A stretch of 20,215 bases of DNA from Priapulus caudatus (taxonomy: Eukaryota; Priapulida; Priapulimorpha; Priapulimorphida; Priapulidae), in assembly GCF_000485595.1 (NCBI RefSeq), contig NW_014577140.1, positions 398,587 through 418,801 on the forward strand, given 5' to 3'. Below, one piece after another: positions 1 through 9,330 of the stretch. Position 1 is the first letter of the stretch. The number at the start of each line of letters is the position of its first letter. The notes below the pieces were generated by a model that searched no databases, was not told the origin of the DNA, and saw only the letters and a program-made list of their open reading frames with translations. The translations under genes and the position numbers were made by a program.

Positions 1-58
1 CTCCCTCCCTCTCTCTGTGGACCCTGCGCTCTATATGCCCATCGTGATTGAACTGTTG

Positions 59-230
59 TATGCAATGACAATGTGACTGTGCCAGGTTAGGAATGAATTG
101 AGAAAAGACAGACATGATATTGCGTATAAATCCAAAAAAAGCAAAAAAATGGAAAATCCAAAAAATCCAAAATCCGAAATGTCTGTGTTATTGTGAATTA
201 ATTCCTAACCTGGCACAGTCAGATTGCATA
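59..230. repeat. Foldback (inverted-repeat) element
   Basis: The left arm (about 59-115) and right arm (about 179-230) are imperfect reverse complements. Both contain the core CTGTGCCAGGTTAGGAAT and its complement, and the match extends to GACAGACAT/ATGTCTGTG on the inner side and TATGCAAT/ATTGCATA on the outer side. The loop is A-rich with repeated AAATCCAAAA. This looks like a small non-autonomous foldback or MITE-type element downstream of the Ebony-like gene. No family is recognised, and no clear target-site duplication was found. Confidence 0.7.
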
Positions 231-553
231 GAAGAGTTAAGGCACTAACAAAATACCCATACAGACAGACAGACAGAGATCGCAGATATATATATAGATA
301 TAGATAGATTACGAGAGCCCAGACCCTCTCATAACTTAAGACTAAGATGGTTTGTTGAGTCAAAGCAAATCAAAGCAGCCAATCAGAGGAGCCCAATAGA
401 TATAGCGTGTAGGAAAAAAAAATTCGCCGCCGGGCGCGCGGTGTGTATCACCGCCGCACCGCCGGCCGCGCGGTGTTCATGCGTTCACGCCTCGCTGCGG
501 CGCTCTATCTATCATCGCGCCTCATGGCCGCTGTTACAATATACACACACAGA
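231..553. other. Intergenic: GACA/GATA simple repeat and GC-rich patch
   Basis: No gene is visible here. Positions 260-310 hold short ACAG and GATA/TA simple repeats. From about 423 to 530 the sequence turns sharply GC-rich, with two related blocks (CGGGCGCGCGGTGTG and GGCCGCGCGGTGTTC) in direct orientation. This lies beyond the stop codon of the minus-strand Ebony-like gene, so part of it may be 3' UTR or an inserted repeat. Confidence 0.4.
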
Positions 554-2119
554 TTATAGGTACTTTATTGCCGATTCAGCTCCTTCTCCAGCTGGCAGAA
601 GAGAGAACGGTCGCCTTCCCATGAATTCGAAGGTGCAATACTCGAGGAATGTTTGACCTGCCTCGTAGCCATTTCTCTTGTAAATCTCCTGAAAAGTTAT
701 ATACGGGAATAGATGCAATATCTGCGTGCTGATAGTTTTGTAGCTCTTACAAATGGTATTATTTGGGGATCACATAGAATGCAATAAGATAGACCAGAAA
801 TTCCTAGAATAACGACTAAAATTACGTTGCATGGAGCTCGTTAGAAAAGATCTACCATCAATGACATCGATAATAAAATCTACTTGCAGATTAAAAATCC
901 GCTTGGCGTGATTTACAGGAGCTCCGGTCAATCAATATTGCCATAGGGGCGTTCCGAAAACGCTGTTTAGTAACGATGTACCGTAAAGTTGACAATTTGG
1001 CGGTGGAGTGGATAAAAACGCACATACGAAATCAGTCCGGTTAGACCGACCTGATGACCGACAATCGTCGTTAATCATTTTAACCACGAAGGTTAAATTA
1101 AACACTACAATCCGCAGGTGACCGGTGTCATGCGGATATGAAAGCATGATCCTCACCTGCATCACCCGGCTCGTATTGACAGTGACGATGCATTCGTACT
1201 TTCCCAGCTTGGCTTTCCTGTATATCTCCTCGACCATCATGTTCATAAGTCTAAGATTCTCCTGGGAGGTCAGCGACACGTCGCTGGCCATGTAGACACT
1301 GCGTAGAACCTTGCCCGGCGGAATTCCTTTCCGCTCGATGTCCCGTATCACATCTCTCTCTGCGCGTTCCAGCACGGCTACTAGTGGCGCCATCACTGGA
1401 GGATATATCCACGCTGGTTCGTCGGCCATGCTGCAATTGATGGCGCCGGCGATCACTCTGTTGTCTCCGTCGACTACTACAAAAGTTTCCTTGAAGTTGA
1501 CGATGTCGTCCCAGTGCGATTTCAGTACGGCACTGTGTAGCTCGGTGGTGAGGCCCTCCAGTTGACTCTCCATGGCTCCCTTACTGAGGAATCCGGCCGC
1601 TCCGATGTGAAGCAGCGCTGTTGGCTCGTTGCGCTCACTCATCGGCATCACTCTGTAGTCGGCGTGTGCGTCGGAAAGGGCCACGTCAGCGCCGGCAGGC
1701 CGCACGGCCCGCACCACCTGCTTCAGCGTCGCCGCGCTGACAAACTCCGGTATGGAGAGCGAGATAGCGGCGTCGGCCAGACGCTGCACGAACAGAACCC
1801 CCGTGACGGAGTCGCCGCCGACGCGGAAGAAGTCGTCGTTCAGGTGTAGTGCGCCAGGTGGCAGCGCGAGCAACTGTTCGGCGGTCGACAGTACGGTGGC
1901 GGCGACGCGCTGTTCGTCCAGCGAAAGGTCATCGCACGACTGCGCGTCGTTGTCGTTGTCTCGCGACACTTTGCGCTGCGTGTGCCAGCTACGGAGCGTC
2001 TGTCTGTCCAGCTTTCCGCTGGTCAGCATCGGCATGTGCGTGACCAGCACGGCGTCTGGCAGCATGTACGCCGGCAGGTGTTGCGACAGGTGGTCGAATA
2101 TAGCACGTTTTACGTGAAG
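554..2119 (-). CDS. ebony: Ebony-like NRPS-type amine synthetase, C-terminal two exons
   Basis: Two minus-strand exons are visible: 2119-1157 (321 codons, acceptor CTACAG, donor CAG|GTGAGG) and the terminal exon 688-554 (44 codons plus TAA, acceptor TTTTCAG). They join in phase 0 and give about 365 residues. Residues 1-45 are the end of an adenylation domain, with the A10 lysine in LTSGKLDR. Residues about 70-145 are a carrier protein, with the phosphopantetheine serine in DDFFRVGGDSV (about residue 104). Residues about 155-365 resemble the GNAT-fold amine-selecting domain that follows the carrier domain in insect Ebony, and the last exon begins EIYKRNGYEAG. Ebony joins beta-alanine to biogenic amines such as dopamine or histamine in the cytosol. 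Only about the last 40% of an Ebony-sized protein is present. No upstream exon was found in 2120-3430, so the gene is either split by a long intron or 5' truncated. The A-carrier-GNAT order is the main reason for the call; a related NRPS-like enzyme with another amine is possible. Confidence 0.78.
564..569 (-). promoter_or_regulatory. Poly(A) signal overlapping the Ebony-like C terminus
   Basis: AATAAA on the minus strand lies inside the last codons (GCA ATA AAG TAC CTA TAA), about 10 nt before the stop. If used, it would give a very short 3' UTR. A more distal signal is equally possible. Confidence 0.25.
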
Positions 2120-3289
2120 CTGTAGATTTTGCAGATTTTTAAATTTTTGGAGTGAGGCATGGGAAACGAAATATCTCTAATCAAAAGAATTCTAACATTA
2201 GATTCGTTTCAGCTTCATAATTTGATTAAAATCATATATGTACATTGTATTAAAATCATATATGTACATGTATTATTTTGCATCATGAACTATACATCAC
2301 ACAAACAACTGCGGCGTTACGTTATTTCATTCGGCGTCACAGGGAATCGGAATGTTGACAATATTGACGCTCCGGCTTATTATTTAGGGGGACGCAATAG
2401 GTCCGAGTCTTTCAATAAGCACCTACTCTTGAGTATTGCTATTCGTTTTTAAATATATTGTTTTAATAGAATATGATTTCCTTCAGCAGATAGTCTGCTT
2501 GCGCTTACAGTAGGACCTACTTATCCAACGATTTACCGACGATTTTAGGAGTTTTTTTTATTGCTTTGCTGCTTTGCACTTACTGAAGTGAGGCATACGG
2601 TTAAAGTATATCGATATGAGTATATATCAATATACTCCTAAGTAGGTGCTCTCTATAGGTGATAATATCATCAAATTATATATGTATATATTTTGTTTAG
2701 CATCATAAAGAAATTCTCGTTCGCAACGCTAACGCCGACCAATGTCAAAGAAAAATGTACGTAATTATTTCCGGTGCTGTGAAAGAATTGGGTTGTTGAA
2801 AAGATTCGTCATATAAGATACGGGAAGAAATTGAGTGAAGATATTTGATGGCCGGTATGGAGTCATTGTATTACTAGCGGTTGATCAGCCCTGTGTAGTT
2901 ACGGGATATGACGCATTGTAAAGTTGAATGAGTTGGAACAGTGAATTCGGATAGGTGAACGGGATAGATAGATGCTTTCTGGAAATTAAAGAAAACTTGC
3001 CAACATGTGACCTCAATTCTGCTGTGTGCCTGTTTCTTAACCAAACAGGGTTAAAACACGACAGTTAATTTTTGATAATTTCAAGCGCGATTTACATATG
3101 ATATAGATAAATCGCGCAAGTAATCAATAAAATGTTTAGTTTCGGTTCTTTGAATATAATAGCTAAGCGTAGGATGCTATGTATGAAGATATGATCGCGC
3201 TCTCGTCTCGTATAGATCATTGGCGTTTTGTAAATAGTATATCAGAGTGAACGTATGCGTGTATCTTACATGATCTTATTGCGCGTAAT
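2120..3289. other. AT-rich non-coding stretch upstream of the visible Ebony exons
   Basis: I see no convincing exon on either strand; the open frames here have no recognisable domain or splice structure. It contains a 25-bp direct duplication around 2220-2270 (ATTAAAATCATATATGTACA twice), inverted arms near 2429-2450 and 2628-2650 (AGCACCTACT and its complement), and a segment shared with 9004-9108. It could be intron of the Ebony-like gene or intergenic DNA. Confidence 0.45.
2279..2370. repeat. Dispersed repeat segment (related to 9004-9108)
   Basis: The block from GCATCAT to ATTTCATTCGGCGTCA and on to ATGTTGACA resembles 9004-9108 (GCATCAT, ATTTCAGTCGGCGTCG, ATGTCGACA). The similarity is roughly three quarters by eye over the best 40 bases. 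A further partial relative starts at about 2700 (GCATCATAAAG, then GCCGACCA). It is probably an old non-autonomous element; the family is unknown. Confidence 0.35.
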
Positions 3290-3432
3290 GGCGTCATTGT
3301 TCCTCGTACTTACCACCACCGCTCGCGCGTGTGGGCTCTATAGTCAAAGAAGTGACGTCATTCCCCTAGCAACGATTATTACTGTTTACCAGTGTGAACG
3401 AAAAGACGTGATATCGGAAAATTCCTAAGAAA
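3290..3432 (+). promoter_or_regulatory. Putative promoter of GT8 copy 1: CRE plus RFX-type X-box
   Basis: About 80 bp before the ATG at 3433 there is a perfect CRE palindrome TGACGTCA (3353-3360). It is directly followed by ATTCCCCTAGCAAC (3360-3373), a good match to the RFX X-box form GTTRCC-N2-RGCAAC. The surrounding DNA is less AT-rich than its neighbours. The Ebony-like gene runs the other way to the left. The motifs are seen in the sequence; binding is inferred. Confidence 0.4.
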
Positions 3433-3834
3433 ATGTCTAGAGATTTACCGTTATCTTCAAAACTCGTGGCCTGTGGCAGTGTAGTAGGTTTAACGACAGC
3501 CGGATTTTGCACAGGTTATATGCGTGCGCTTTGTAAACATTCGATATCGGGCAGACCAGTGGAGGATTCAGTTTCGATTATAACCAAAGCTATATTTATG
3601 TTCGTTCGAGTCAATATTTAAAAAAATGACAGCAGCAATATTAAAATCGAGTGTTGATATTCTTTTCAACGTGGATATTATGATTACACATTGGTGCCAT
3701 GTTATATGCAATTAGGGTTAGTGTAGAATTTTGTTTATAAATAATAAAAAGATATTGAGCTATCTTTTAAAATTATGTTAAAACTATTTTTAAATATACA
3801 ATATATAATTATAACGTATAATACATAATATAAT

Positions 3835-3867
<33 letters not shown>

Positions 3868-4558
3868 CATATAATATATAATATATATTATAATAAATGT
3901 TAAAAATACATTTTCTGAAAACATACTAGTTTTGTATGTATGTATGATCATAAGCCTAATATTTATACTGATAGTATTATTAATCACTATATTATAATTA
4001 AATATATGCTTGGCACATTGAGGTTATCAATGAAGCCATCGCCGTTGTATATTTTATTTCGAATATTAACAGAGACTTCGGCACTATATATTGAAAAGCT
4101 CAGTTTAACTTCGTCTACTCTTTTATGCATAACGTCCATTCGACCCTCATACACTGCAATTTTGTATGAAATCCTTGCGGTTGCTTACACGTTTTTTTGC
4201 GTAGCATGTATTTGAGTTGATTTCAGTGGTCTCTAGTCGTCCGCACAATGAGGCGTCATTGAATGCGTGCGAGTGAACACGTGTCCCTCTTCTTGCTGTA
4301 TTAGAAAATAACACCTACACCAGTAGACAATACTTTTTCAACTGTTTTTCTTTAGGCGATGCTAACAGGAGAAATGGGTCTGGCACCCTTGCACGTCTGC
4401 TAACGGGTGAAGGCATCAACGGCCTTGGCGGGCTGTTTATCGGTGCAGCGCAGGTGTCGTTGCGTATAGCTATCATCTGCACGCGCAGCATGCTTCAAGA
4501 TATAACAAGATTCAATGTAGTGAGGGCGAGCATAGGCAGCTCAGACCTGCGTAAGGAG
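3433..4558 (+). CDS. GT8 copy 1, N-terminal exons 1-2 (tentative)
   Basis: Exon 1 (3433-3514) begins MSRDLPLSSKLVACGSVVG and would end at ACAG|GTTATA, leaving one base. An alternative donor is TTT|GTAAAC at about 3534. Exon 2 (4356-4558) follows a strong pyrimidine tract and AG (CTGTTTTTCTTTAG) and ends GAG|GTAAAA. The phases fit: one base plus GC gives a glycine codon, exon 2 stays open for 67 codons, and it ends in phase 0, which matches exon 3 at 5330. Together these give about 95 residues. The hydrophobic stretch KLVACGSVVGLTTAGF and GLGGLFIGAAQVSLRIAIIC could be membrane-anchoring segments, as in type II glycosyltransferases. No homology is recognised. Neither exon has a counterpart next to copies 2 or 3. 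Exon 1 is the least certain part of the gene. Confidence 0.42.
3836..3893. repeat. CA/TA microsatellite in intron 1
   Basis: An (AC)n run of about 6 units passes into (AT)n and then ATAATATATA variants. The wider 3700-4000 stretch is very AT-rich and holds no gene. It lies between putative exons 1 and 2 of GT8 copy 1. Confidence 0.8.
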
Positions 4559-4567
4559 GTAAAACTG

Positions 4568-4913
4568 GCTGACAGTGAGGCTCAGACAGGTCACCACCGT
4601 TAAGGACAATGAGGCTCAGACGGAGCTCACCACCGTTAAGGACAATGAGGCTCAGACGAAGCTCATCGCCGGTACAGACAGTGAGGCTCAGACGGAGGTC
4701 ACTGCAGTTACGGAGAGAGCGGCCCAGACGGAGGTCATTACCGTTACGGAGAGTGAGACTCAAACAGAGGTCATCATCGTTACGGACAATAAGGCTCAGA
4801 CCAAGGTCACCACCGTTACGGAAAGTGATACTCAAACAGAGGTCATCATCGTTACGGACAATGAGGCTCAGACTAAGGTCAGCACCGTTACGGAAAGAAA
4901 GACTAAAGCGAAG
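4568..4913 (+). repeat. 36-bp minisatellite with 12-residue coding-compatible units
   Basis: About nine and a half units of 36 bp, starting ten bases after the exon 2 donor. In one plus frame (about 4575-4924) there is no stop for 116 codons, and each unit reads like TEVTTVTDNEAQ. The last four full units form two 72-bp dimers (ESxTQTEVIIV / TDNxAQTKVxTV). Reading straight on from exon 2 gives DSEAQT in the repeat frame. The first unit is 2 nt short (CAGACAGGTCACC against CAGACGGAGCTCACC), which shifts frame and brings a stop at once. Other frames are also partly open, as expected for a unit divisible by three, so translation is not proven. It is either intronic or a broken or alternative exon. 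Confidence 0.8.
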
Positions 4914-5017
4914 GTTAACAGTTAATTAACGGGTCACTAACATAGACACTAATATAGTTTCACATTCTCTTGCAGTTTAGTATTTCTAAGCCGTTCGTCA
5001 ACGTTGGAATTCTTCTT

Positions 5018-5262
5018 TCTCTCTTTCATTCTTTCTGTATCTCATTTTCTCCTCGCCCACCTCTCTCTCTCTCTCTCTCTCGCTCTCTCTCTCTCACTCT
5101 CTTCTCTCTCTCTCCTTCTCGTTCCCTCTCTCTGTTTTGCAATCGCTCTGTTGACGTTAATTCTTACGCGCGTGCTATCTCTCTTTTCCTTTTTTAACTA
5201 TCCGTATCTATCTCTTTCGCTCTTCTCCTTTCCCTCTCTCTCCGACACACCGCCTCTCTCTA
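5018..5262. repeat. CT-rich simple repeat in intron 2 of copy 1
   Basis: A long polypyrimidine tract, mainly (CT)n with C and T interruptions, lies about 70 bases upstream of exon 3. An equivalent CT tract occupies the spacer between copies 2 and 3, which suggests that it belonged to the ancestral intron 2. Open frames read through it are low-complexity and are not genes. Confidence 0.85.
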
Positions 5263-5329
5263 TATCCGTATCAATTATGAATCTAAAGTAAATATATAGT
5301 CGATTTGAAATGCTAATCAATGGTTTCAG

Positions 5330-8300
5330 ATCCAGGATACAACCCCACCTTCTAGCCAAGAAGCCGCAAATTGCGGGAAAATACGCAGAAGAAAAGAGAG
5401 GAAGGCCGCAAGACGCATTCTGCGCACACCCGATCCAGGTAGATTTCAGCAATTTACAGAGTGAGCGAGCGTTATATGGCACGAGGCTGCAGTGTCTCAT
5501 CCAATGCTTCACGTTAACTAAACCTGTAATATTTTGCAGCCACGTTTGAAGACGAAGCCTACGTGACTGCTGTAGAGACAGACGGAGAGGCGATCGGTGC
5601 GCTCGTACTCGGTCATTCGCTGCGTCAGGCTCAGGTCACCCGCAGACTCGTCTGCATGCTCTCCGACAAAGTCTCATTGGAATATAGGTTAGAAAATAAA
5701 CCGCACCATTCAGCTCCTCGTTGACTTAATCACCAGGAGACTATTACGGGTAAAACCTATAGTTATCATAGACTTTGCTGAACCTACTGGAGGCTTGACA
5801 AAATATAGCAATGATATGCAGGTATCATGACATTGTATATGCGCGTGTGCGCATGCGCAGATACCTGCTGTCGGAGCTGTACAACGACATGATACCAATT
5901 AGCGATCTGGAGAGGATCAACGCCATGCGGATGTCCGTCATAGACGAATCCCTAGCAGCACTTCGCATTTGGAAATATTGCCGCCACTACCGCAAATGTG
6001 TGTTCCTTGCGCCTGACACGCTGGTACGCCCCTCTCCTTCAACCTCTGTCGCTCCACTTGATCGCAAAACACACGTGACGCGCACGTTTCCCTCTCACGC
6101 GCGAGATGTAATCATGTATGTCATTCCGAATCACCTATACTTTCCGTGTGCATGTCAGACACTGCTACGTATGTCGCGCAATAATGTTCTTGCTTTGTAG
6201 ATGACCCAGACATACGACGTTTTACTCTCTCGTAGGTGCACCACAACATCGACCATCTGTTCGGCGAACCTGAACTGTCCGCTGTGGCCTACCATCGCCG
6301 GCCCAAGACGTTCCACAGCAGCGTCATGGTCGTAGAACCGACAGCCGCTCATAATACTTTCAAAAAGTTAACGAAATTTGCCACACAATACGAGGATTCA
6401 TGCGAATTCAGAGGTATGCAACCATTTTTGAGAGAGAGAGTACGCCAACGGAATTTTAACGCAAAGTACGAGACGTGTTTCGTCTATCAGCAAAAAGTGA
6501 TTATGCTATATTGACTGTAGAAACTGTTAGTGAGAACCAATCTTTGATGTTCTTTATCAACGTTTCCTTAGCTGCATGACGAGTAACCTTGCGCTATCTT
6601 CTTTCACATTCTCACCTTAACATGCTTAACACGCTCGCAGCGTTGCGCGGATATTGCCAACACCGCTTATATTTAGGTGACAGTTGTTGTTACGTTCTGC
6701 TATTTCTGGCTGGTAAGACGTGTCGTCGTGTTCAGGTGCTGCCGACCAAATCCTCAATCGTCACTTTAACAGATGGCACGAGCTGCCACCGACCTACTGC
6801 TCTGAGGTCAACAGTTCGTTTGTCTACGTTCCTCCAGGAGGAGAGTAAGTTGGTGTCTTTTTTTCTCTCGAGCATCTCGATCCGTTTATGTTTTCCTATT
6901 GTTTGTCATCGATAGTTAGAATTGGCGGAGTAACCTGCGTTGCCGGTGTTTTTATCTACATATTAAACACAGTTCATAAATTTTAGTGTGCAAAACGTCT
7001 TTTTTCGATAAAAACGGCAAAATGTCATATGTGTTGAATTTTTGTAGGTTTGTGTGTGAGTTCCCATCGTGTATAAATGGAGCAGTAATGTCGGAGGAAT
7101 ATATACAAGTCAAGCCTTTGGCGCGAAAATATATAACGAATTATTATTAGGAGTGTATGATCAATTAGCGAATGTACGTGAATTGCAGTGCTAACACGCT
7201 GTCTCCGGACATACGGGTCTCGTGGTTTTCTGGAATGACGTGGAAGCCGTGGATGCTAGCAGTTTGCGAAAAGAAGAAGAAGGTAAGTTTAGTCATGAAT
7301 CGCCACTTTACGAGCCTGTAGATAAATTAAGTTTATTAATTATAAATTAGTTATTAAATTAGTTATAAATTTTATAAATTAGGTTTAGATTAAAGAACGT
7401 GTTCTGAAATAAAAGCAAAATTTATCATCGCCGTCGTCGCTCTTTTCATCGTTCTCTTTATCATCTCCATTACCACAACAACTTCTATAATCACAACTGA
7501 AACCATGAACAGAAATTAATGTTATGCATGGAAATACTTTCACAGGTTTTATGCTTGGGAGGTGGACAGGTTATTCCGCATCTTGAAAAATGGGTTGCGA
7601 TTTATGAAAAGCACGTCCTGCCCCTTCTCTCCCTCGACAGCGTTAGATTTATTGTACGTACCGTATATGGCGTTGTATTAGCCTGATATTGCTATATATA
7701 ATATGGAATTGAACGGATAAAACTTTGCAACGTAGTTAAACGTATATATTCCGCATAAAATGTCTATGAAATTATGATGATGATAGTGTATTAGGCTCGG
7801 TCATCACAATTACATAATCTATTTACCTTAGAACGGAACCCCGAGATCATTACGAAATTGGCCAAAGAATGCCAATGTTATCGACGAATGCCCCGTGTCA
7901 ACACTAGACCACATAGAGCTGCATAAAGAGCCAATGCCGATGGTAAGTACATTCACGGTTATGTCTGTACGAACTTAATCAAACTCGTATATGCGAGCAC
8001 GCATTTCTGGTCTAAATTAATTATGTTTTTTGTTGGTGTAACAAGCTTTAGCTCGTACGTGCCATTACATTGCTTACCGCCTTTATTTGTTGTTAACACG
8101 CTTGGTTATTAGAGTAAATAAAATAACGATAAATGCGTTAGTTGAAGGATCCCTACAATTGCATAGTTTTCGTAACCGCTATTAAGTTTATCCTCTCTGA
8201 CCAAATTCAACCAGGTACTATATATAATATCAAGAGCGTATAAAGAAGGGCCTTCTTTATACGCTCTTAATAATATCTAATAATGTCGAGTTATATCGTA

Positions 8301-8413
8301 AGATAATGGTGTACTCTATCCATGTTCAGAGCACCAGGTGCGATGAAGCGAAACCCTCGAATCGCAGGCGACCGTGGACGCCTGCTTCAATGCCAATGCT
8401 ATGCAGCTGGTAG
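5330..8413 (+). CDS. GT8 copy 1: glycogenin-like glycosyltransferase, exons 3-11
   Basis: Exons: 5330-5438, 5540-5687, 5861-6023, 6236-6413, 6736-6844, 7189-7282, 7546-7653, 7832-7942, 8330-8413 (TAG). All junctions are GT/AG and the phases agree, giving one open frame; with exons 1-2 it is about 462 residues. The domain starts at TFEDEAYVTAVETDGEAIGA (about 133), matching the N terminus of the glycogenin fold. It continues with the family pattern KCVFLAPDTL, NIDHLFGEPELSA, ADQILNRHFNRW and VSWFSGMTWKPW. A basic linker (KIRRRKERKAARR) precedes the domain, and about 100 unrecognised residues follow it. Glycogenins self-glucosylate from UDP-glucose using Mn2+. Aligned by eye, the first DxD Asp is Ala (231), the GT8 Lys is Ala (214), the metal His is Trp (343) and the priming Tyr is Phe (323), though a nearby Tyr (325) remains. 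The GT8 fold is therefore likely, but activity is doubtful. Third-position differences between copies support the chosen frames of exons 10-11. Confidence 0.8.
5848..5859. promoter_or_regulatory. NRF1-type palindrome at the exon 5 splice acceptor
   Basis: TGCGCATGCGCA is a perfect match to the NRF1 consensus and overlaps the 3' splice site (GCGCATGCGCAG|ATAC). The same place in copy 2 (14408-14419, TGCGCATGCGCG) and copy 3 (15888-15899, TGCGCATGCGTA) keeps it. It may be conserved only because the duplication is recent. Binding is untested. Confidence 0.4.
8232..8268. repeat. Perfect 37-nt hairpin in the last intron of copy 1
   Basis: Two 18-base arms (AAGAGCGTATAAAGAAGG and its exact complement) flank a single central G. 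The loop is too small for a normal microRNA precursor. It could be a transposon end or excision scar, or a replication-generated palindrome. Confidence 0.8.
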
Positions 8414-8686
8414 TCTGGTACGGTCAGATGAACACCGCAAATAACGATGAAGGGCAAACGTCGAGATGAACACTTAGCATGAACTACGGGCTTTGCAAAT
8501 GTTTAACTTTAATAACGTCGGATTTAATATGGTAAAATTTGGCTAGGAAATAAGCACCTTCAATTGATATGATAATGGGGATGTGAATGAGAGAGCGACA
8601 AAGTTACAGTCAAATGTGGAAGTACGATGCCAACGACGACATGCGCATCTATTTGTATATTTTTTATGTACAGTTCATTTTACGTT

Positions 8687-8692
8687 AATAAA
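8687..8692 (+). terminator. Probable poly(A) signal of GT8 copy 1
   Basis: AATAAA in an AT-rich context (TTAATAAACG) downstream of the TAG at 8413, with GT-containing sequence following. It is the first canonical hexamer that I see after the stop codon. Confidence 0.45.
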
Positions 8693-9003
8693 CGCTGTTA
8701 AACGGCAATGTTACTACATTGGCTAATCTATCGTGTCATTCATATCATTTTAAATCTATATTTTAAAGGCTATACAACGTCACATTTTAGTTTTACTGCT
8801 CATAAAACACCTAAATTAATAGATGTTTGATCGCAAGAACCTATCGCACGTTTTAAGGATTTTCCGCCCTATTATGTAAGTCATTCTGATCTTTCAATTT
8901 TTATATCAAAGCACTCCGAAGCATGTGCTCTTTAAAATTACGGGCATGAAAAAGTTATTTAATAAAAAATAAAGTCTAAAAAATGCACATCCATGATTCG
9001 TTT

Positions 9004-9108
9004 GGCATCATACAGTTATTTTCATTTTCGACATTAGTGCCGACCAGCTGCAAAAAAAATCTATAATTTCAGTCGGCGTCGCGGGTATTAGGATGTCGAC
9101 AGGCTTGG
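9004..9108. repeat. Dispersed repeat segment (related to 2279-2370)
   Basis: It shares GCATCAT, GCCGACCA, ATTTCA-TCGGCGTC and ATGT-GACA blocks in the same order and with similar spacing as the segment upstream of the Ebony-like exons. Similarity is moderate and no terminal repeats were delimited. Confidence 0.35.
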
Positions 9109-9330
9109 GCTACGTGTTATCATTTATTCGAGAAAGAAGAATCCAGATTTTTATTAGAAACCGCAAATTTCGGTATGTGGCGCCAACATAATTTCTAGTG
9201 GAGATAGTGGAGAAAATTTTGAAACAGCGCCACGGGCTATCAAGTAGCACAGATAGTAATTAGCACGACTATGACGTAAGCTGTACATAACATATAGGTT
9301 GCATGCATGACACCAGTTACTATAGCTCAT

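Larger units (their letters stand above)
8414..9330. other. 3' flank of copy 1 and gene-free AT-rich DNA
   Basis: No exon is seen. AATAAA at 8687-8692, about 270 bases past the copy 1 stop, is the likeliest poly(A) signal, and further AATAAA hexamers lie at 8961-8973. The dispersed segment 9004-9108 (relative of 2279-2370) falls in this stretch. Confidence 0.5.

Noticed and set aside
2159-2452. 97-codon plus-strand frame
   Set aside because: It covers dispersed repeat sequence and a tandem duplication; composition is AT-driven and no homologue is recognised.
3790-4215. Two open frames in the AT-rich intron 1 region
   Set aside because: They read through the CA/TA microsatellite or unstructured AT-rich DNA; nothing coding-like.
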